64,000 nt of DNA from Cyanobacteria bacterium FACHB-DQ100 (GTDB lineage: Bacteria > Cyanobacteriota > Cyanobacteriia > Leptolyngbyales > Leptolyngbyaceae), in NCBI GenBank assembly GCA_014695195.1, contig JACJNW010000037.1:146425-210424 (forward strand), given 5' to 3'. Of this stretch, positions 43,152 to 52,454 are shown in pieces. How positions within the stretch are numbered: position 1 is the stretch's first letter; the number at the start of each line of letters is the position of its first letter. The translations under genes were made by a program, and so were the position numbers. The notes below the pieces were generated by a model. The model was given only the letters and a program-made list of their open reading frames with translations, did no database searches and had not been told where the DNA came from.

Positions 43152-43187
43152 AGCGCGATGTCTGCTGAGAGGCATCGCGCTTTTTTT
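43152..43187 (+). terminator. Rho-independent terminator of the wzc-like gene
   Basis: AGCGCGATG and CATCGCGCT form a perfect 9-bp stem around a 12-nt loop, followed immediately by seven T residues (43181-43187). It lies 31 bp after the stop codon at 43120. Confidence 0.92.
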
Positions 43188-43193
43188 CATGCC

Positions 43194-43224
43194 GGGGTTC
43201 CCTTTTAGCGCTCATCACTCAAAC
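43194..43224 (-). repeat. Partial inverted copy of the GTTTGAG...GCTAAAAG element
   Basis: On the minus strand, GTTTGAGTGATGAGCGCTAA followed by AAGGGAAC matches the element at 40512 and 55838, but the hairpin half is missing. It directly adjoins the wzc terminator. Confidence 0.6.
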
Positions 43225-43365
43225 TCGATCGCGAACGCCCAGGGAACTTCGTTAAAGAATTAAAGTCAGCTTTAGAATCAAGATCGGCATGACGACGAGG
43301 TGCAACAACTCCAAAAGTCGCACCTCGTTTCGGTTGGATTAGGCACTTGACAAAGGATTTTTACG

Positions 43366-44985
43366 GTGAAGCGATACTTCTCTTGGAAAACGATCGGATT
43401 CGGGTTTATCGGAGGATTGGCGCTGGCTGTGGCTGGAGCTTCGCCGAGCCTTGCAGCTGAACGGCTCAATTTACGGTTAGGGCCGTTTGAGCAATCGATC
43501 GCCGTTTCAGACTTAGAAAAATTTGCTAAAACAGGCGAAATTCCCTCGACGCTCCAGCTTTATTCGGCACTGCTAACGCCTGACTTCCGCAGAGCGCTCA
43601 ACAGCCGATTACAGCTTGATCCGAACTTGGGCACTCAAATTATGGAAGATTTGCTCAAGTCGCCCTCTGGTCGGCAGGTGTTGGACTCTATTCGGCAAGC
43701 GGCACCAGGACTGAGCGTAGAAACTTTACAGGCAGGATTTTGGCTGGCAGCGCGGCAGGCAAACGGCTTAGACGCGATCGGGGTGCTCAAAGCGATTCCC
43801 CAGGATAGTGTGACGGTTGATGTGACTCAAGCAGTAGGAATCGCATCGCAGCTTAATTTTTCATACTGGAAAACGCAGGGCATTCGCTCACTGTTAGAGC
43901 GCAGTTTAGATCCAGGCAGCTCAACGTTTCGCGCCTCGTTTGATCCGTCGATCGCAGGAGCGCAGCAGGTCGAGGAGGACTCGCTTTTATTCATTGATGA
44001 GAAGCGCAATCGCAGATTACCCGTTGATTTTTACTGGAGTGCTGCCAATCCTCAAGCGCCCCTCGTCGTGATTACACCGGGATTTGAAGCAAATCGTAAG
44101 TTTCTCGCTTATTTAGCACGGCATCTTGCCTCACATGGATTAACGGTCGCAGCGATCGAGCATCCGTTTCTAGCGCGGGCGGGGTCGCTTTCTGCGCTGA
44201 ACCCCGATCGGTTAATTCCAGCGAGCGAGTTTATCGATCGCCCCAAGGATATTCAATTTTTGCTGGATAGATTTGCGGAACTGAATCAGCAACCCGGTGC
44301 GCTGCAAGGAAAACTGAATACTCAACAAGTCACCGTGATCGGACATTCGCTCGGTGGCTATGAGGCGTTAGCGTTAGCGGGAGCAGAACTGCGATTCGAT
44401 GAACTTCGCGAATATTGCCGTACCAGTGGGCTGCTCGATCGAGTTCCAGCAGATTGGTTGCAGTGTGCTGCTACTGAGCGTCCCGAAAATCGTCTCAGTC
44501 TGCGTGATCCGAGAGTGGCGCAAGCGATCGCGCTGAATCCAGCGATCGGGCAAATTTTCGGCAAATCGGGACTCAAATCGGTGGCAACTCCAACTTTGAT
44601 TCTCACCAGTACCGATGATACGTTAGCGCCTGCGTTTAGCCAGCAGCTTCAGCCCTTTTTGCAACTGCCAACCCCGAAATACTTGCTGACCGCGATCGGA
44701 ACGACGCACTTAAGCGTGAGCGATCCGGGCAATTTTAGCGGTGCAGTCGCGCAAGGAACCCTCGTCAAAGAGCGCAAAGGAGAAGAAATGGAACCCCTGC
44801 GCCGTCTGTTACAAGGCGTGAGTTTAGCTTTCATCAAGCAAGCCACGCCCGAAGCGAAAACCTATCAGCCATTTTTATCACCGGGGTATGCCCGATCGCT
44901 GTCCAAGCCCGACTTACCTCTGCGGCTCAACACTGAGCTACCGACTAATCTAACCCGCTGGTTAAGCTTAGCCGCAATGTTTTAG
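43366..44985 (+). CDS. Exported alpha/beta hydrolase with DUF1400 domain
   Basis: The protein is 539 aa with a GTG start and a signal peptide (FGFIGGLALAVAGASPSLAA). Residues about 28-150 are DUF1400 (LRLGPFEQSIAVSDLEKFAK, LQLYSALLTPDFRRAL), a cyanobacterial module that precedes chlorophyllase/acetylhydrolase-like domains. The hydrolase part has VVITPGFEANRKFLAYLARH, nucleophile GHSLGGYEAL, acid TLILTSTDDTLAP and His in GTTHLSVSD. The substrate is unknown; an envelope lipid or ester is plausible. The 3' end overlaps a decayed minus-strand gene by about 40 bp. Confidence 0.92.
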   Translation: MKRYFSWKTIGFGFIGGLALAVAGASPSLAAERLNLRLGPFEQSIAVSDLEKFAKTGEIPSTLQLYSALLTPDFRRALNSRLQLDPNLGTQIMEDLLKSPSGRQVLDSIRQAAPGLSVETLQAGFWLAARQANGLDAIGVLKAIPQDSVTVDVTQAVGIASQLNFSYWKTQGIRSLLERSLDPGSSTFRASFDPSIAGAQQVEEDSLLFIDEKRNRRLPVDFYWSAANPQAPLVVITPGFEANRKFLAYLARHLASHGLTVAAIEHPFLARAGSLSALNPDRLIPASEFIDRPKDIQFLLDRFAELNQQPGALQGKLNTQQVTVIGHSLGGYEALALAGAELRFDELREYCRTSGLLDRVPADWLQCAATERPENRLSLRDPRVAQAIALNPAIGQIFGKSGLKSVATPTLILTSTDDTLAPAFSQQLQPFLQLPTPKYLLTAIGTTHLSVSDPGNFSGAVAQGTLVKERKGEEMEPLRRLLQGVSLAFIKQATPEAKTYQPFLSPGYARSLSKPDLPLRLNTELPTNLTRWLSLAAMF

Positions 44986-45304
44986 AGCGGGATTGATTCG
45001 TGTCGATCGCCAATCGACAAAAGATATTGCCGCCCTGCGGTGAATATTTGATACTGTTTGACAGCAAGTTTGCCAGAATCCGCTGAAGCAATCCCGCATC
45101 GATTTCGATTACACGACTGATTGTGGCGAATCCTAAAAGCTGATCTGTGTGTTGGTCTCGAATCAAAAACCATTGACTGTCAAACCAGATTGACCCTAGC
45201 GCAAACTGTCCATGCCACTGTCCGCATTCCCAAAGCTGCGGTAAAGCAGTCGTGTGCCAAAGCTGGAACATTGCTTCACTTAGCAGTGCAGTGGAGGGTG
45301 GCAT
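44945..45304 (-). pseudogene. Remnant of a PAS-histidine kinase gene
   Basis: The 119-codon frame combines a PAS-like end (WECGQWHGQFALGSIWFDSQ, RDQHTDQLLGFATISRVI) directly with a histidine-kinase N-box (LLQRILANLLSNSIKYSPQG). The phospho-acceptor His domain that should lie between them, and the G boxes after, are missing. This indicates an internal deletion and a 3' truncation. Upstream, the same frame continues beyond a TGA as EQRDRLIENAEASVKSYLR, suggesting further decayed coding sequence up to about 45400. Confidence 0.6.
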
Positions 45305-46096
45305 CTGAATTCATCGTAAATAACTTTTCACAGAAGCTTCAGCATTTTCTATCAGCCGATCTCTTTGCTCATCCAGGTGATCCGCAGAATCTTGGTCATC
45401 TTCATATGTCCTTCACACAACGTCCTTTCATGTGACGGTAGACTCTTGTTTTCTAGGTGTAATTCGATCGAACCCTCATCGCAGCTTTTGAGCATATTGG
45501 CATTTTTAACTGTTTCTCCGTATTCTCAAGTTAACTCTACGTGCGATCGCTTCAACTTCCTGGAAAACACTGAGTTTGTGCAAACTTTTTACCAGTGTTG
45601 TGATCACCAAATCAAGCTGATTTGAGCAAAGTTAGCCTGAGTTAAGCCAACCTACGACGAATTAAGCCGTACAAATACTGAGAAGCTCTCATTACCTCAT
45701 CTGTAATCTCTTGTAAAACGCATTGATCCAATTTTGCGTGTTTAACCGCTTCGCAGTATCACCATCTTTCGTCTACGTTGGAGGCAAACCGATTCATCAG
45801 TTTAATTTGAAGTTCACCTCTAGTTCATTCATTGCTTTGAGTCTTGGTCATCTCTTTAAGTACAAACCTCGACAAAGATAGTATTTTCACTATATACGTA
45901 CAGATGGTTAAGCTCAAGGCGACTTAATTTCACTGCCCTTCCCAGCTTAGACACAGTATTTGTTGACTCAGGGATCTCTACCAATTTTCAGTTTTGCCGA
46001 ACTATCAGGGACATAGTGGAATCGAGAATCTCATCTACCCACTTTTTCAAACCGATTCCAAAGAGTAGACGCAACTGATTTAGGAACGAGATTCTC
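45305..46096. other. Long non-coding stretch with decayed coding traces
   Basis: The first about 120 bp continue the decayed kinase frame on the minus strand. From about 45440 to 46096 I find no ORF with coding character, no tRNA and no repeat family. The sequence is AT-richer than the surroundings with few GCGATCGC sites. It presumably includes the promoter and leader of the CapD-type gene at 46097. Confidence 0.5.
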
Positions 46097-48076
46097 ATGC
46101 GTGAAAGACTATCTGTCTCTTCATCTATCCTTTGGATATTTCAAACTAGATTACTACTGAGGGCGATTCGAGCAACTCTCAGTTCGCCTAAACGACTCCG
46201 GCGCTATCTTCTATTTGGCAGTGATAGCGCAATCTTTCTGACTGCTACTTGTGTTGCGCTGAGCCTTCGATTTGAAGATCAGCCTTTATTCGATCACCTC
46301 AATCAATATCAAAGTGCCTTGATATTGGTCATTCCGGTTAAATTTTGTATTTTCTATTTGCTGGGAATGTATCGCCCTCTGCTGCGCCACACCGGGACTG
46401 AGGTGTTGTGGTTGGCGTTAAAATCAGTCATTTTAAGCGAAGCGGGATTAGTTGCTTTTACTACGCTAATGGGTGTCCCCGTACTGCCACGATCGGTGCA
46501 GATTATCAGCGCTCTGATTACCTGGATTGGAGTAGTAGGTACACGGTTTTCGGTGCGTCGGTTTTTTATGTTAATGCAGACTGCACCGAAGACATCGAGC
46601 AAAATTCTGCGTGTGCTTCCAACCCTGGAAGATCAGCATGAGACGGAGCGGATTATCATTTATGGAGCAGGCTCGGCTGGATTTCAGCTTTCCCAAGCGC
46701 TGATGCGTGAATCTGCTTATCAAGTCGTTGCCTTTGTTGATGATGATCTTGATATTCAGGGACGATTGCTCGATCGCATTCAAATCCATCATCCTGCGAT
46801 GCTAAAAGTGCTGATTGATCAGTATCAGGTGACGATGGTGTTGCTGGCGATTCCGTCTGCAAAGCCGCAGGAAAAGCGACGAATTCTGAAAAGCTTAAAA
46901 GGGCTTCCGGTAAAGGTGAAAACCGTTCCTTCAATCCGAGAGATTGTGACGGGGCGAGTGTCGATCGGAAAAATTCGGAATGTGGATATTTCTGATTTGC
47001 TAGGACGTGAGGAAGTTTTACCCGATCCGGGCTTGCTGCGAATCAACATTACCGATAAATCTGTTCTCGTTACTGGAGCAGGTGGCTCGATCGGCTCAGA
47101 ACTTTGTCGCCAAATTGCTGAACAAAACCCCCGCTTACTGGTGCTGTATGAATTGAATGAATTTGCGCTTTATTCGATCGATGCAGAACTGGCAGAAACC
47201 TATCCGCATATTCCTCGTAAAGCGCATCTCGGATCAGTGACAGATGGCGATCGTTTAACCGAAGTCTTTCAAAAATACCAGGTCGAGACGGTTTATCATG
47301 CCGCTGCCTACAAGCACGTTCCGCTGGTTGAAAGCAATGCGGAGCAAGGCATTATCAACAATGCTTATGGAACAATGGTGACGGCGCAGACTGCCGATCG
47401 CTGTGGAGTTGACACGTTTGTGTTGATTTCCACCGATAAAGCAGTGCGTCCAACGAATGTGATGGGTGCAACAAAGCGAATTGCGGAGCTGGTACTTCAA
47501 GCGCTAGCAGCAAAACCAGAGACCCATACTCGATTTGTGATGGTTCGATTTGGCAATGTGTTGAACAGTAATGGATCAGTTGTGCCGCGATTTAAGCAGC
47601 AAATTGCAGCAGGTAAGTCGATTACGCTGACGCACCCAGAGATGACGCGCTATTTTATGTCGATTCCAGAAGCCTCACGATTGGTGATCCAAGCCGGTGC
47701 AATAGGTCAGGGGGGCGAAGTGTTTCTGTTAGATATGGGTGAGCCTGTGAGAATTCATGATCTTGCCGTGCAGATGATCGAACTCAGCGGTCTGGTGCCA
47801 GGAGAAGATATCGAGATCGAGGTGACAGGGTTACGACCGGGTGAAAAACTCTATGAAGAGTTACTCATTGGTGGAGATGCGATGGCGACGAGTCATCCAA
47901 AGATTTTTGCAGCACGAGAAGCAATGATCCCTTGGGAAAAATTAGAGCTGTTATTGGATCAGCTTTTCTTGGTGGCGTATCAGAAGAATCCAAATAAACT
48001 GCGATCGCTGCTCAAAACGCTTGTCCCTGAGTATGCTCCTGCAACACAAGCCTCTACCGTCCGTCATCACAATTAG
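46097..48076 (+). CDS. CapD/FlaA1-type membrane nucleotide-sugar dehydratase/epimerase
   Basis: The protein is 659 aa. Four N-terminal membrane helices (about residues 35-155) precede a first Rossmann-like domain (IYGAGSAGFQL) and a full SDR domain with VLVTGAGGSIGSELCRQIAE near residue 325. The active site is of the WbpM/FlaA1 type, STDKAVRPTNVMGATKR, with Met in place of the usual Tyr. It forms 4-keto-6-deoxy sugar nucleotides, or epimerises them, for exopolysaccharide and glycan synthesis. The Wzc-like kinase gene lies 3 kb upstream on the same strand. Confidence 0.93.
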   Translation: MRERLSVSSSILWIFQTRLLLRAIRATLSSPKRLRRYLLFGSDSAIFLTATCVALSLRFEDQPLFDHLNQYQSALILVIPVKFCIFYLLGMYRPLLRHTGTEVLWLALKSVILSEAGLVAFTTLMGVPVLPRSVQIISALITWIGVVGTRFSVRRFFMLMQTAPKTSSKILRVLPTLEDQHETERIIIYGAGSAGFQLSQALMRESAYQVVAFVDDDLDIQGRLLDRIQIHHPAMLKVLIDQYQVTMVLLAIPSAKPQEKRRILKSLKGLPVKVKTVPSIREIVTGRVSIGKIRNVDISDLLGREEVLPDPGLLRINITDKSVLVTGAGGSIGSELCRQIAEQNPRLLVLYELNEFALYSIDAELAETYPHIPRKAHLGSVTDGDRLTEVFQKYQVETVYHAAAYKHVPLVESNAEQGIINNAYGTMVTAQTADRCGVDTFVLISTDKAVRPTNVMGATKRIAELVLQALAAKPETHTRFVMVRFGNVLNSNGSVVPRFKQQIAAGKSITLTHPEMTRYFMSIPEASRLVIQAGAIGQGGEVFLLDMGEPVRIHDLAVQMIELSGLVPGEDIEIEVTGLRPGEKLYEELLIGGDAMATSHPKIFAAREAMIPWEKLELLLDQLFLVAYQKNPNKLRSLLKTLVPEYAPATQASTVRHHN

Positions 48077-48090
48077 CGATCGGACAAACA

Positions 48091-48136
48091 GATTAACCTG
48101 ACGGAGTTCGGTGGAAAGAACTCATATCAGGTTATC
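48091..48136. terminator. Hairpin between convergent genes, probable bidirectional terminator
   Basis: GATTAACCTGACGGAGTTC and GAACTCATATCAGGTTATC form an imperfect stem of about 19 bp around an 8-nt loop. It sits 15 bp after the CapD-type stop and 19 bp before the stop of the convergent secreted protein. The + strand continues GCTCGTTTTCTC, a weak T-run. Confidence 0.55.
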
Positions 48137-48154
48137 TGCTCGTTTTCTCTCAGC

Positions 48155-49114
48155 CTATCTCAGCAAAATTCGACTACTCGGCCCGATTTGTCTAGACGAA
48201 GCTTTCGAGCCTTCAAGCACAACGCGGCTAACTTGCTGTAGCTGATTGCTACTCAAAATCCCGCCCAAATTTGGGTCAATCCCGATCGGGGCCGAAGGAG
48301 GGAGTACGGTAGCTGGCGGCGCATTTGGAGTCGAAGGAGATGGCACACTCGGAGCTGAAATTGGCGGCACACTCGGAGTCGAAGGGGGAAGCGTCCCCGG
48401 ATTGGGAACTGCCGGTGTACCCGGACTAGGGATAGTAGGTGAAGACGGGGCGATCGGAGCTAAACCTGCGGGAATAGTTACGCGCAACTGAACAGGCATC
48501 GCATTGATGCGGAACGAAGAAACCGTAGGGCGGGGTGGAATCTGAGGATTGGCGTTGAAATTGTAGTGCGATCGGAAATCAAACACGGTTGGACTGGTTC
48601 CTCCGTTACGATCGCTATATCGCGCTCCCTGTCCACTGATATCAAACGTGCCCTGATACTGGAATCCGGTTGCAGGATCGGTGGCGATGCCTGTGTATCT
48701 TCCCCGTACAACCAGTTCATCTTGAATCGTGCCGTGAAATCGAGTTGGTGCATTGTGATTGCGGCGGACTGGCTGGAGTTCCCCTCCCGATAGCACTGGA
48801 GAAGTTAGCACTCCATCGGTTGAGACGATCGGAATTCCGCGAAAATCGACAAAGTAGCGCCCGCTGCTATCGACCTGTACGAGATTCGGGTTGAAGTCTT
48901 GCGCCGAATACACAAGCTGCCCGTTTCTGAAATAGCGTCCTTGACTATCTGTATTGACTCGGGTGGTGCCTTGGTTAAAGTTTGGGTTTTGGCTGGGAGG
49001 AACAACTGTGCCAGAAACTACGCCCGTACTGCGGATGACAATTTGGGCAGAGGCGGGATCAATTCCAAGAGTGCCAAATGAAAGCGCGATCGTAAAAAGG
49101 GTTCTAGAGAGCAT
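48155..49114 (-). CDS. Secreted Pro/Ser-rich protein of unknown function
   Basis: The protein is 319 aa. The signal peptide is MLSRTLFTIALSFGTLGIDP followed by ASA-Q. The mature part has a repeated short motif (DSQGRYFRNGQLVYSAQDF, then DSSGRYFVDFRG), a region of beta character (TRFHGTIQDELVVRGRYTGI, GFQYQGTFDISGQGARYSDR), and about 80 residues of Pro/Ser/Thr low complexity, then a short ordered end. It starts 6 bp after the porin stop, so the two are an operon. It may be an envelope-associated partner of that porin. Confidence 0.78.
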   Translation of the reverse strand: MLSRTLFTIALSFGTLGIDPASAQIVIRSTGVVSGTVVPPSQNPNFNQGTTRVNTDSQGRYFRNGQLVYSAQDFNPNLVQVDSSGRYFVDFRGIPIVSTDGVLTSPVLSGGELQPVRRNHNAPTRFHGTIQDELVVRGRYTGIATDPATGFQYQGTFDISGQGARYSDRNGGTSPTVFDFRSHYNFNANPQIPPRPTVSSFRINAMPVQLRVTIPAGLAPIAPSSPTIPSPGTPAVPNPGTLPPSTPSVPPISAPSVPSPSTPNAPPATVLPPSAPIGIDPNLGGILSSNQLQQVSRVVLEGSKASSRQIGPSSRILLR

Positions 49115-49120
49115 AGTGAC

Positions 49121-50902
49121 TTAAAACCGGAATGTTGTCCGCACCGTGCCAATGACGATCGGATCGTTTGCAGCATTGTGATTCGCATTGAAGATCACGA
49201 GAACGCCAGGAGTAATGTCGATCGAGGAATTGAGTCTGGCGCGGTAGAATGCCTCTAAATGCAGCGCGGTGTCAGGTTGTCCGCCTCTGCCCCCTGTGTT
49301 GCTAAACCGAGGGAAGTTATAGCCTTCGGGTAGCGTACTACTTGTGATTTTAGGCGGTTGTCCAAACAGAAGACCACCGAGATTTCCCGGCACAAACAAG
49401 TCAGGAAATGCAGAAAAGACCATCCAGTTTGTTGTTTGTACTGAACCGGGAAGCTCAACGGCTTTTGAGCTTGTCCATCCACCCCAGCCGCCGATCGTCC
49501 ATTTCTGATTGAGCCGCCAAGCGACTGTTGCACCGATCGCGTGAGTGGTAAATGCGGTATTCGTCGGTGCAAACGGTGAGAGCAATTGTGAATCTCCGAT
49601 TCCGGTTCCAATGAAGCCATCGGGCGATCGTGAAAATAGATAATGAATGCCGATGTTGAGCGTATTGGTGGGCGCGAGCGTCAATTGCGCTCCAGCAGCG
49701 TACCGACCTCCGATTAGTCCACCGGCATCTGCATTTCCCGCAAACGAGGGCAATTCAGCACTATACACTCCTTGCAAACTGAGGTGCGGATTGATTTGCC
49801 AATCGAACCCGACACCGCCTGTGCCGTTCCCGATCGCTAAGATTGGATTGCGTTGTCCGAGCAATGAAGGTGCGCCATCGCCTGCACCTTCAAGCGGATT
49901 GATCCCTCGAAAGGTATTTGCGGGATTCACGCCTACTGCACCGATCAAAACACCAAAATTATCAGCAATGGGGAATCGATAAGACAGATCGCTGATAAAG
50001 ATCTGATTGTCTTGTTCGGATTCGTAGGAGAGCCGCCCCATATTGGTAAAGAGATTAGGCGCAGACGATCGTAAGTTTCCAGTTTGCAGCGTGGTTAACA
50101 GCAAGTCTCGTCCACTGAATGAAGTAGCAAGTGAGAGTTGAACATTGCTTGTGAATGTGGGTTTTAATTCCCCTTGACGTTCAGGTACACCGTCTCTGGG
50201 AAACAAATCAACATTTGCTTGATTGCTGGCTTGGGCAGATACGATCGCTTGCCCAAACAATCGCGTCGTGGTTGAGAATTGCTGCTTCTCTAGCGTGGTC
50301 GATCGCGCTTCTAAGTGATCAACTCGACCGTTTAGCGCTGCCAGTTCAGATGTAAATTTCGCTTGTAGAGTTTGCAGCGTGTCCAAATCTGGTTGGGTGA
50401 CGATGTTAGACTGCTGAGCCCTGAGTAATGCTTGTACTCGATCGAGACAAGCATTTAGTCCCGCCGCAAACTCGTATCGAGTGATTGCTCGATCGCCCCG
50501 AAAAGTACGGTCTGGATATCCTGCAATACAGCCATATCGCTCAATTAATCCCTGTAATGCTTGAAATGCCCAGTCCCTCGGCTGTACGTCCGACAATTGC
50601 GAAACCGACGTAACTTGATCCATTCCATCTACAACGGGTTCGGTTTCTGACGCGATCGCACGAATCGAACTAAACTCTGGTACTGCTGAAGAAGGACGAT
50701 CGACATCCGGTGCAATCGGCCTTAATGCAACTGGTGTATTTGTTTTTATTTCGCTAAACTCTGGCGATCGGACTGTCTCTGGAGTTCCAACTTTAGCGTT
50801 AGTCGGCTTTGAGTTTAGATGAATCGAGTTTTGAAGGGTCTTCCTCCCGACAACTAAGCGGGACGGCTGCGGGGGATATGCGATCGCTCCAGTCTCGGTC
50901 AT
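49121..50902 (-). CDS. SLH-domain/OprB-type outer-membrane porin (iron-uptake porin-like), no obvious signal peptide
   Basis: The protein is 593 aa. An S-layer homology motif spans about residues 100-150 (VSQLSDVQPRDWAFQALQGL, YGCIAGYPDRTFRGDRAITR, YEFAAGLNACLDRV), then a short coiled coil (LNGRVDHLEARSTTLEKQQF), then an OprB-like beta-barrel ending in the aromatic TVRTTFRF. Cyanobacterial porins of this kind carry inorganic ions. The N-terminus (MTETGAIAYPPQPSRLVVGR) has no hydrophobic core, and an in-frame TAA lies 10 codons upstream, so no export signal is visible. The secreted Pro-rich gene follows. Confidence 0.88.
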   Translation of the reverse strand: MTETGAIAYPPQPSRLVVGRKTLQNSIHLNSKPTNAKVGTPETVRSPEFSEIKTNTPVALRPIAPDVDRPSSAVPEFSSIRAIASETEPVVDGMDQVTSVSQLSDVQPRDWAFQALQGLIERYGCIAGYPDRTFRGDRAITRYEFAAGLNACLDRVQALLRAQQSNIVTQPDLDTLQTLQAKFTSELAALNGRVDHLEARSTTLEKQQFSTTTRLFGQAIVSAQASNQANVDLFPRDGVPERQGELKPTFTSNVQLSLATSFSGRDLLLTTLQTGNLRSSAPNLFTNMGRLSYESEQDNQIFISDLSYRFPIADNFGVLIGAVGVNPANTFRGINPLEGAGDGAPSLLGQRNPILAIGNGTGGVGFDWQINPHLSLQGVYSAELPSFAGNADAGGLIGGRYAAGAQLTLAPTNTLNIGIHYLFSRSPDGFIGTGIGDSQLLSPFAPTNTAFTTHAIGATVAWRLNQKWTIGGWGGWTSSKAVELPGSVQTTNWMVFSAFPDLFVPGNLGGLLFGQPPKITSSTLPEGYNFPRFSNTGGRGGQPDTALHLEAFYRARLNSSIDITPGVLVIFNANHNAANDPIVIGTVRTTFRF

Positions 50903-51067
50903 CGTCTTACTCCAAATGTTGCATTCTCCTTATACCCGCATTTACGTATAAAAACTCACGTTAGCAATTGGTACTACTGATGCAAAAAATTATCTTTCTG
51001 AAGGTGGGCGTACTCGGTATACCCCAAGAGTTAAGTTGAATTACGCCCTGTTATCACTAATGCTTAT

Positions 51068-51244
51068 ATGAATGTTCATTCTCGATATCGTCCCAGTGCA
51101 ATTTTTGCTCTAATTGCTGGATTTGCCGTTGTACTTGGCATCTGCCACTACTATCAGCGCATTTCAAGTAAGCCTGTTTTCCCGATCGACAAAAGCACAC
51201 TTACGATTACTCGCGTCGATCAACCTGGGAATTCCGAAGTCTAA
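51068..51244 (+). CDS. Small single-helix membrane protein (58 aa)
   Basis: ATG 51068 to TAA 51244. MNVHSRYRPSAIFALIAGFA followed by VVLGICHYYQRI gives a basic start and one membrane helix (about residues 10-27). A short soluble tail follows (FPIDKSTLTITRVDQPG). It lies in the porin-raf1 spacer of about 430 bp, in the same direction as raf1. No strong ribosome site is visible. The composition is protein-like, but the family is unknown. Confidence 0.5.
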   Translation: MNVHSRYRPSAIFALIAGFAVVLGICHYYQRISSKPVFPIDKSTLTITRVDQPGNSEV

Positions 51245-51335
51245 ATGATCGCCTCGCATTGCTAAACGGGTTTTCCTGCACCGGAGGCATCGCGGGTTTG
51301 GTAATCTGATTGAGGATTACTGGGAGAGCCGCGTT

Positions 51336-52397
51336 ATGACTGAGACACCACAAGAATTACCAAACGCTGACGAGTTGCTTCTATCACTCCGTCGTAAAGA
51401 GGGATCATGGGTTGAGTGGGCACACGCTTGTCAAACACTGCAAAAAGCAGGCCATACACCACAAGCTATTTTTGAAGCCACCGGATTTGAGCCAATTCAT
51501 CAAAATCAAATTACTGTTGCGGCTCAGGTATTCGACTCGATGCTTAAGGTCGGGGTTTCGGATGCGGTGCGATCGTATTTTGGCAACAGAGCCAGCGATA
51601 TTCTCTACGAATTACGGATTCTCTCTCAATCTGAAAGAGCCGCAGCCGCAGAGTTAGTGTTTGAAAAGAACTTAGACACGGATGAGGTTCATGAAGTTGC
51701 TCGTGCCCTCAAAGATTACTCACGCCTGAGCAAGCAGCCTGAAGCTTTCACCGCACATCCGGGTGATGCAGTGGCTTACCAAGCTTGGAAGAGTGCAAAA
51801 GAGAAAACCGATTTGCAAGAACGATCGCGCCTGATTGCTAGAGGCTTAAAATTTGCCCACAGTGAAACGGCTCGAAAAGCGATCGAGTCTCTGCTGACTG
51901 ATTTCACGGTCACACCCAAGCGTCCTGCCCCCCGTCTTCCGGTTTACCGTCTGGAGTCGGACGACCAACTGCCGCGCATTCTCCCCGTTGCCGGCAAGAT
52001 GCCATTAACGATCGCAGATCTTCACGCTGTCCCGATGATCGAGGAGACGGGCGCGTTTGCACTCGTGCAGTTTTCCGGTACAGGCGCGTGGATAACGGTT
52101 CCAGGATGGCAAGTGATTCGGAGTGCTGAAGATCCGGTCGCGCTTTTGTGTGATAGCGATCGATTACCGACTCCATTATCTGGGAATCCGGAAGAAGTGA
52201 TCGTGGTGCTAGATCGATCAGAGCGGCAATGGCAATTAGAGCATTATTTTGCCGTCGCCAACGGAGAACAGCTTGAATTGCAGTGGTTTGAAGAAGCACC
52301 GACAGTCACGCTTTTAGGACGGGTAATTTTGGTGATGCGTCCGAAAAAGGTTTTAGACGAGGCTTATTCAACTGAACTTTGGCAGATTGATGAATAA
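51336..52397 (+). CDS. raf1: RuBisCO accumulation factor 1
   Basis: The protein is 353 aa, with GGGAGAG before the ATG. The N-terminal helical domain (LLLSLRRKEGSWVEWAHACQ, IFEATGFEPIHQNQITVAAQ), KDYSRLSKQPEAFTAHPGDA and the C-terminal beta dimerisation domain (LPVYRLESDDQLPRILPVAG) are the Raf1 pattern. Raf1 dimers chaperone the assembly of Rubisco large-subunit octamers in the cytosol or carboxysome precursor. It lies tail-to-tail with acsF, with a hairpin between them. Confidence 0.95.
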   Translation: MTETPQELPNADELLLSLRRKEGSWVEWAHACQTLQKAGHTPQAIFEATGFEPIHQNQITVAAQVFDSMLKVGVSDAVRSYFGNRASDILYELRILSQSERAAAAELVFEKNLDTDEVHEVARALKDYSRLSKQPEAFTAHPGDAVAYQAWKSAKEKTDLQERSRLIARGLKFAHSETARKAIESLLTDFTVTPKRPAPRLPVYRLESDDQLPRILPVAGKMPLTIADLHAVPMIEETGAFALVQFSGTGAWITVPGWQVIRSAEDPVALLCDSDRLPTPLSGNPEEVIVVLDRSERQWQLEHYFAVANGEQLELQWFEEAPTVTLLGRVILVMRPKKVLDEAYSTELWQIDE

Positions 52398-52398
52398 A

Positions 52399-52438
52399 AA
52401 AGCGGTTCCACCAATCTTTTGATCTGGGGAACCGCTTT
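52399..52438. terminator. Bidirectional terminator between raf1 and acsF
   Basis: AAAGCGGTTCC (52399-52409) and GGAACCGCTTT (52428-52438) form a perfect 11-bp stem. Read leftwards the stem is followed by T-rich CTTTTTTATT, a strong signal for acsF; read rightwards it ends in GCTTTCAA. It overlaps neither coding region. Confidence 0.88.
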
Positions 52439-52454
52439 CAACCGGGTAGCGTAA

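Noticed and set aside
45365..45625. 86-codon ORF in the long spacer
   Set aside because: No ribosome site, low coding character and no domain; probably chance in a decayed region.
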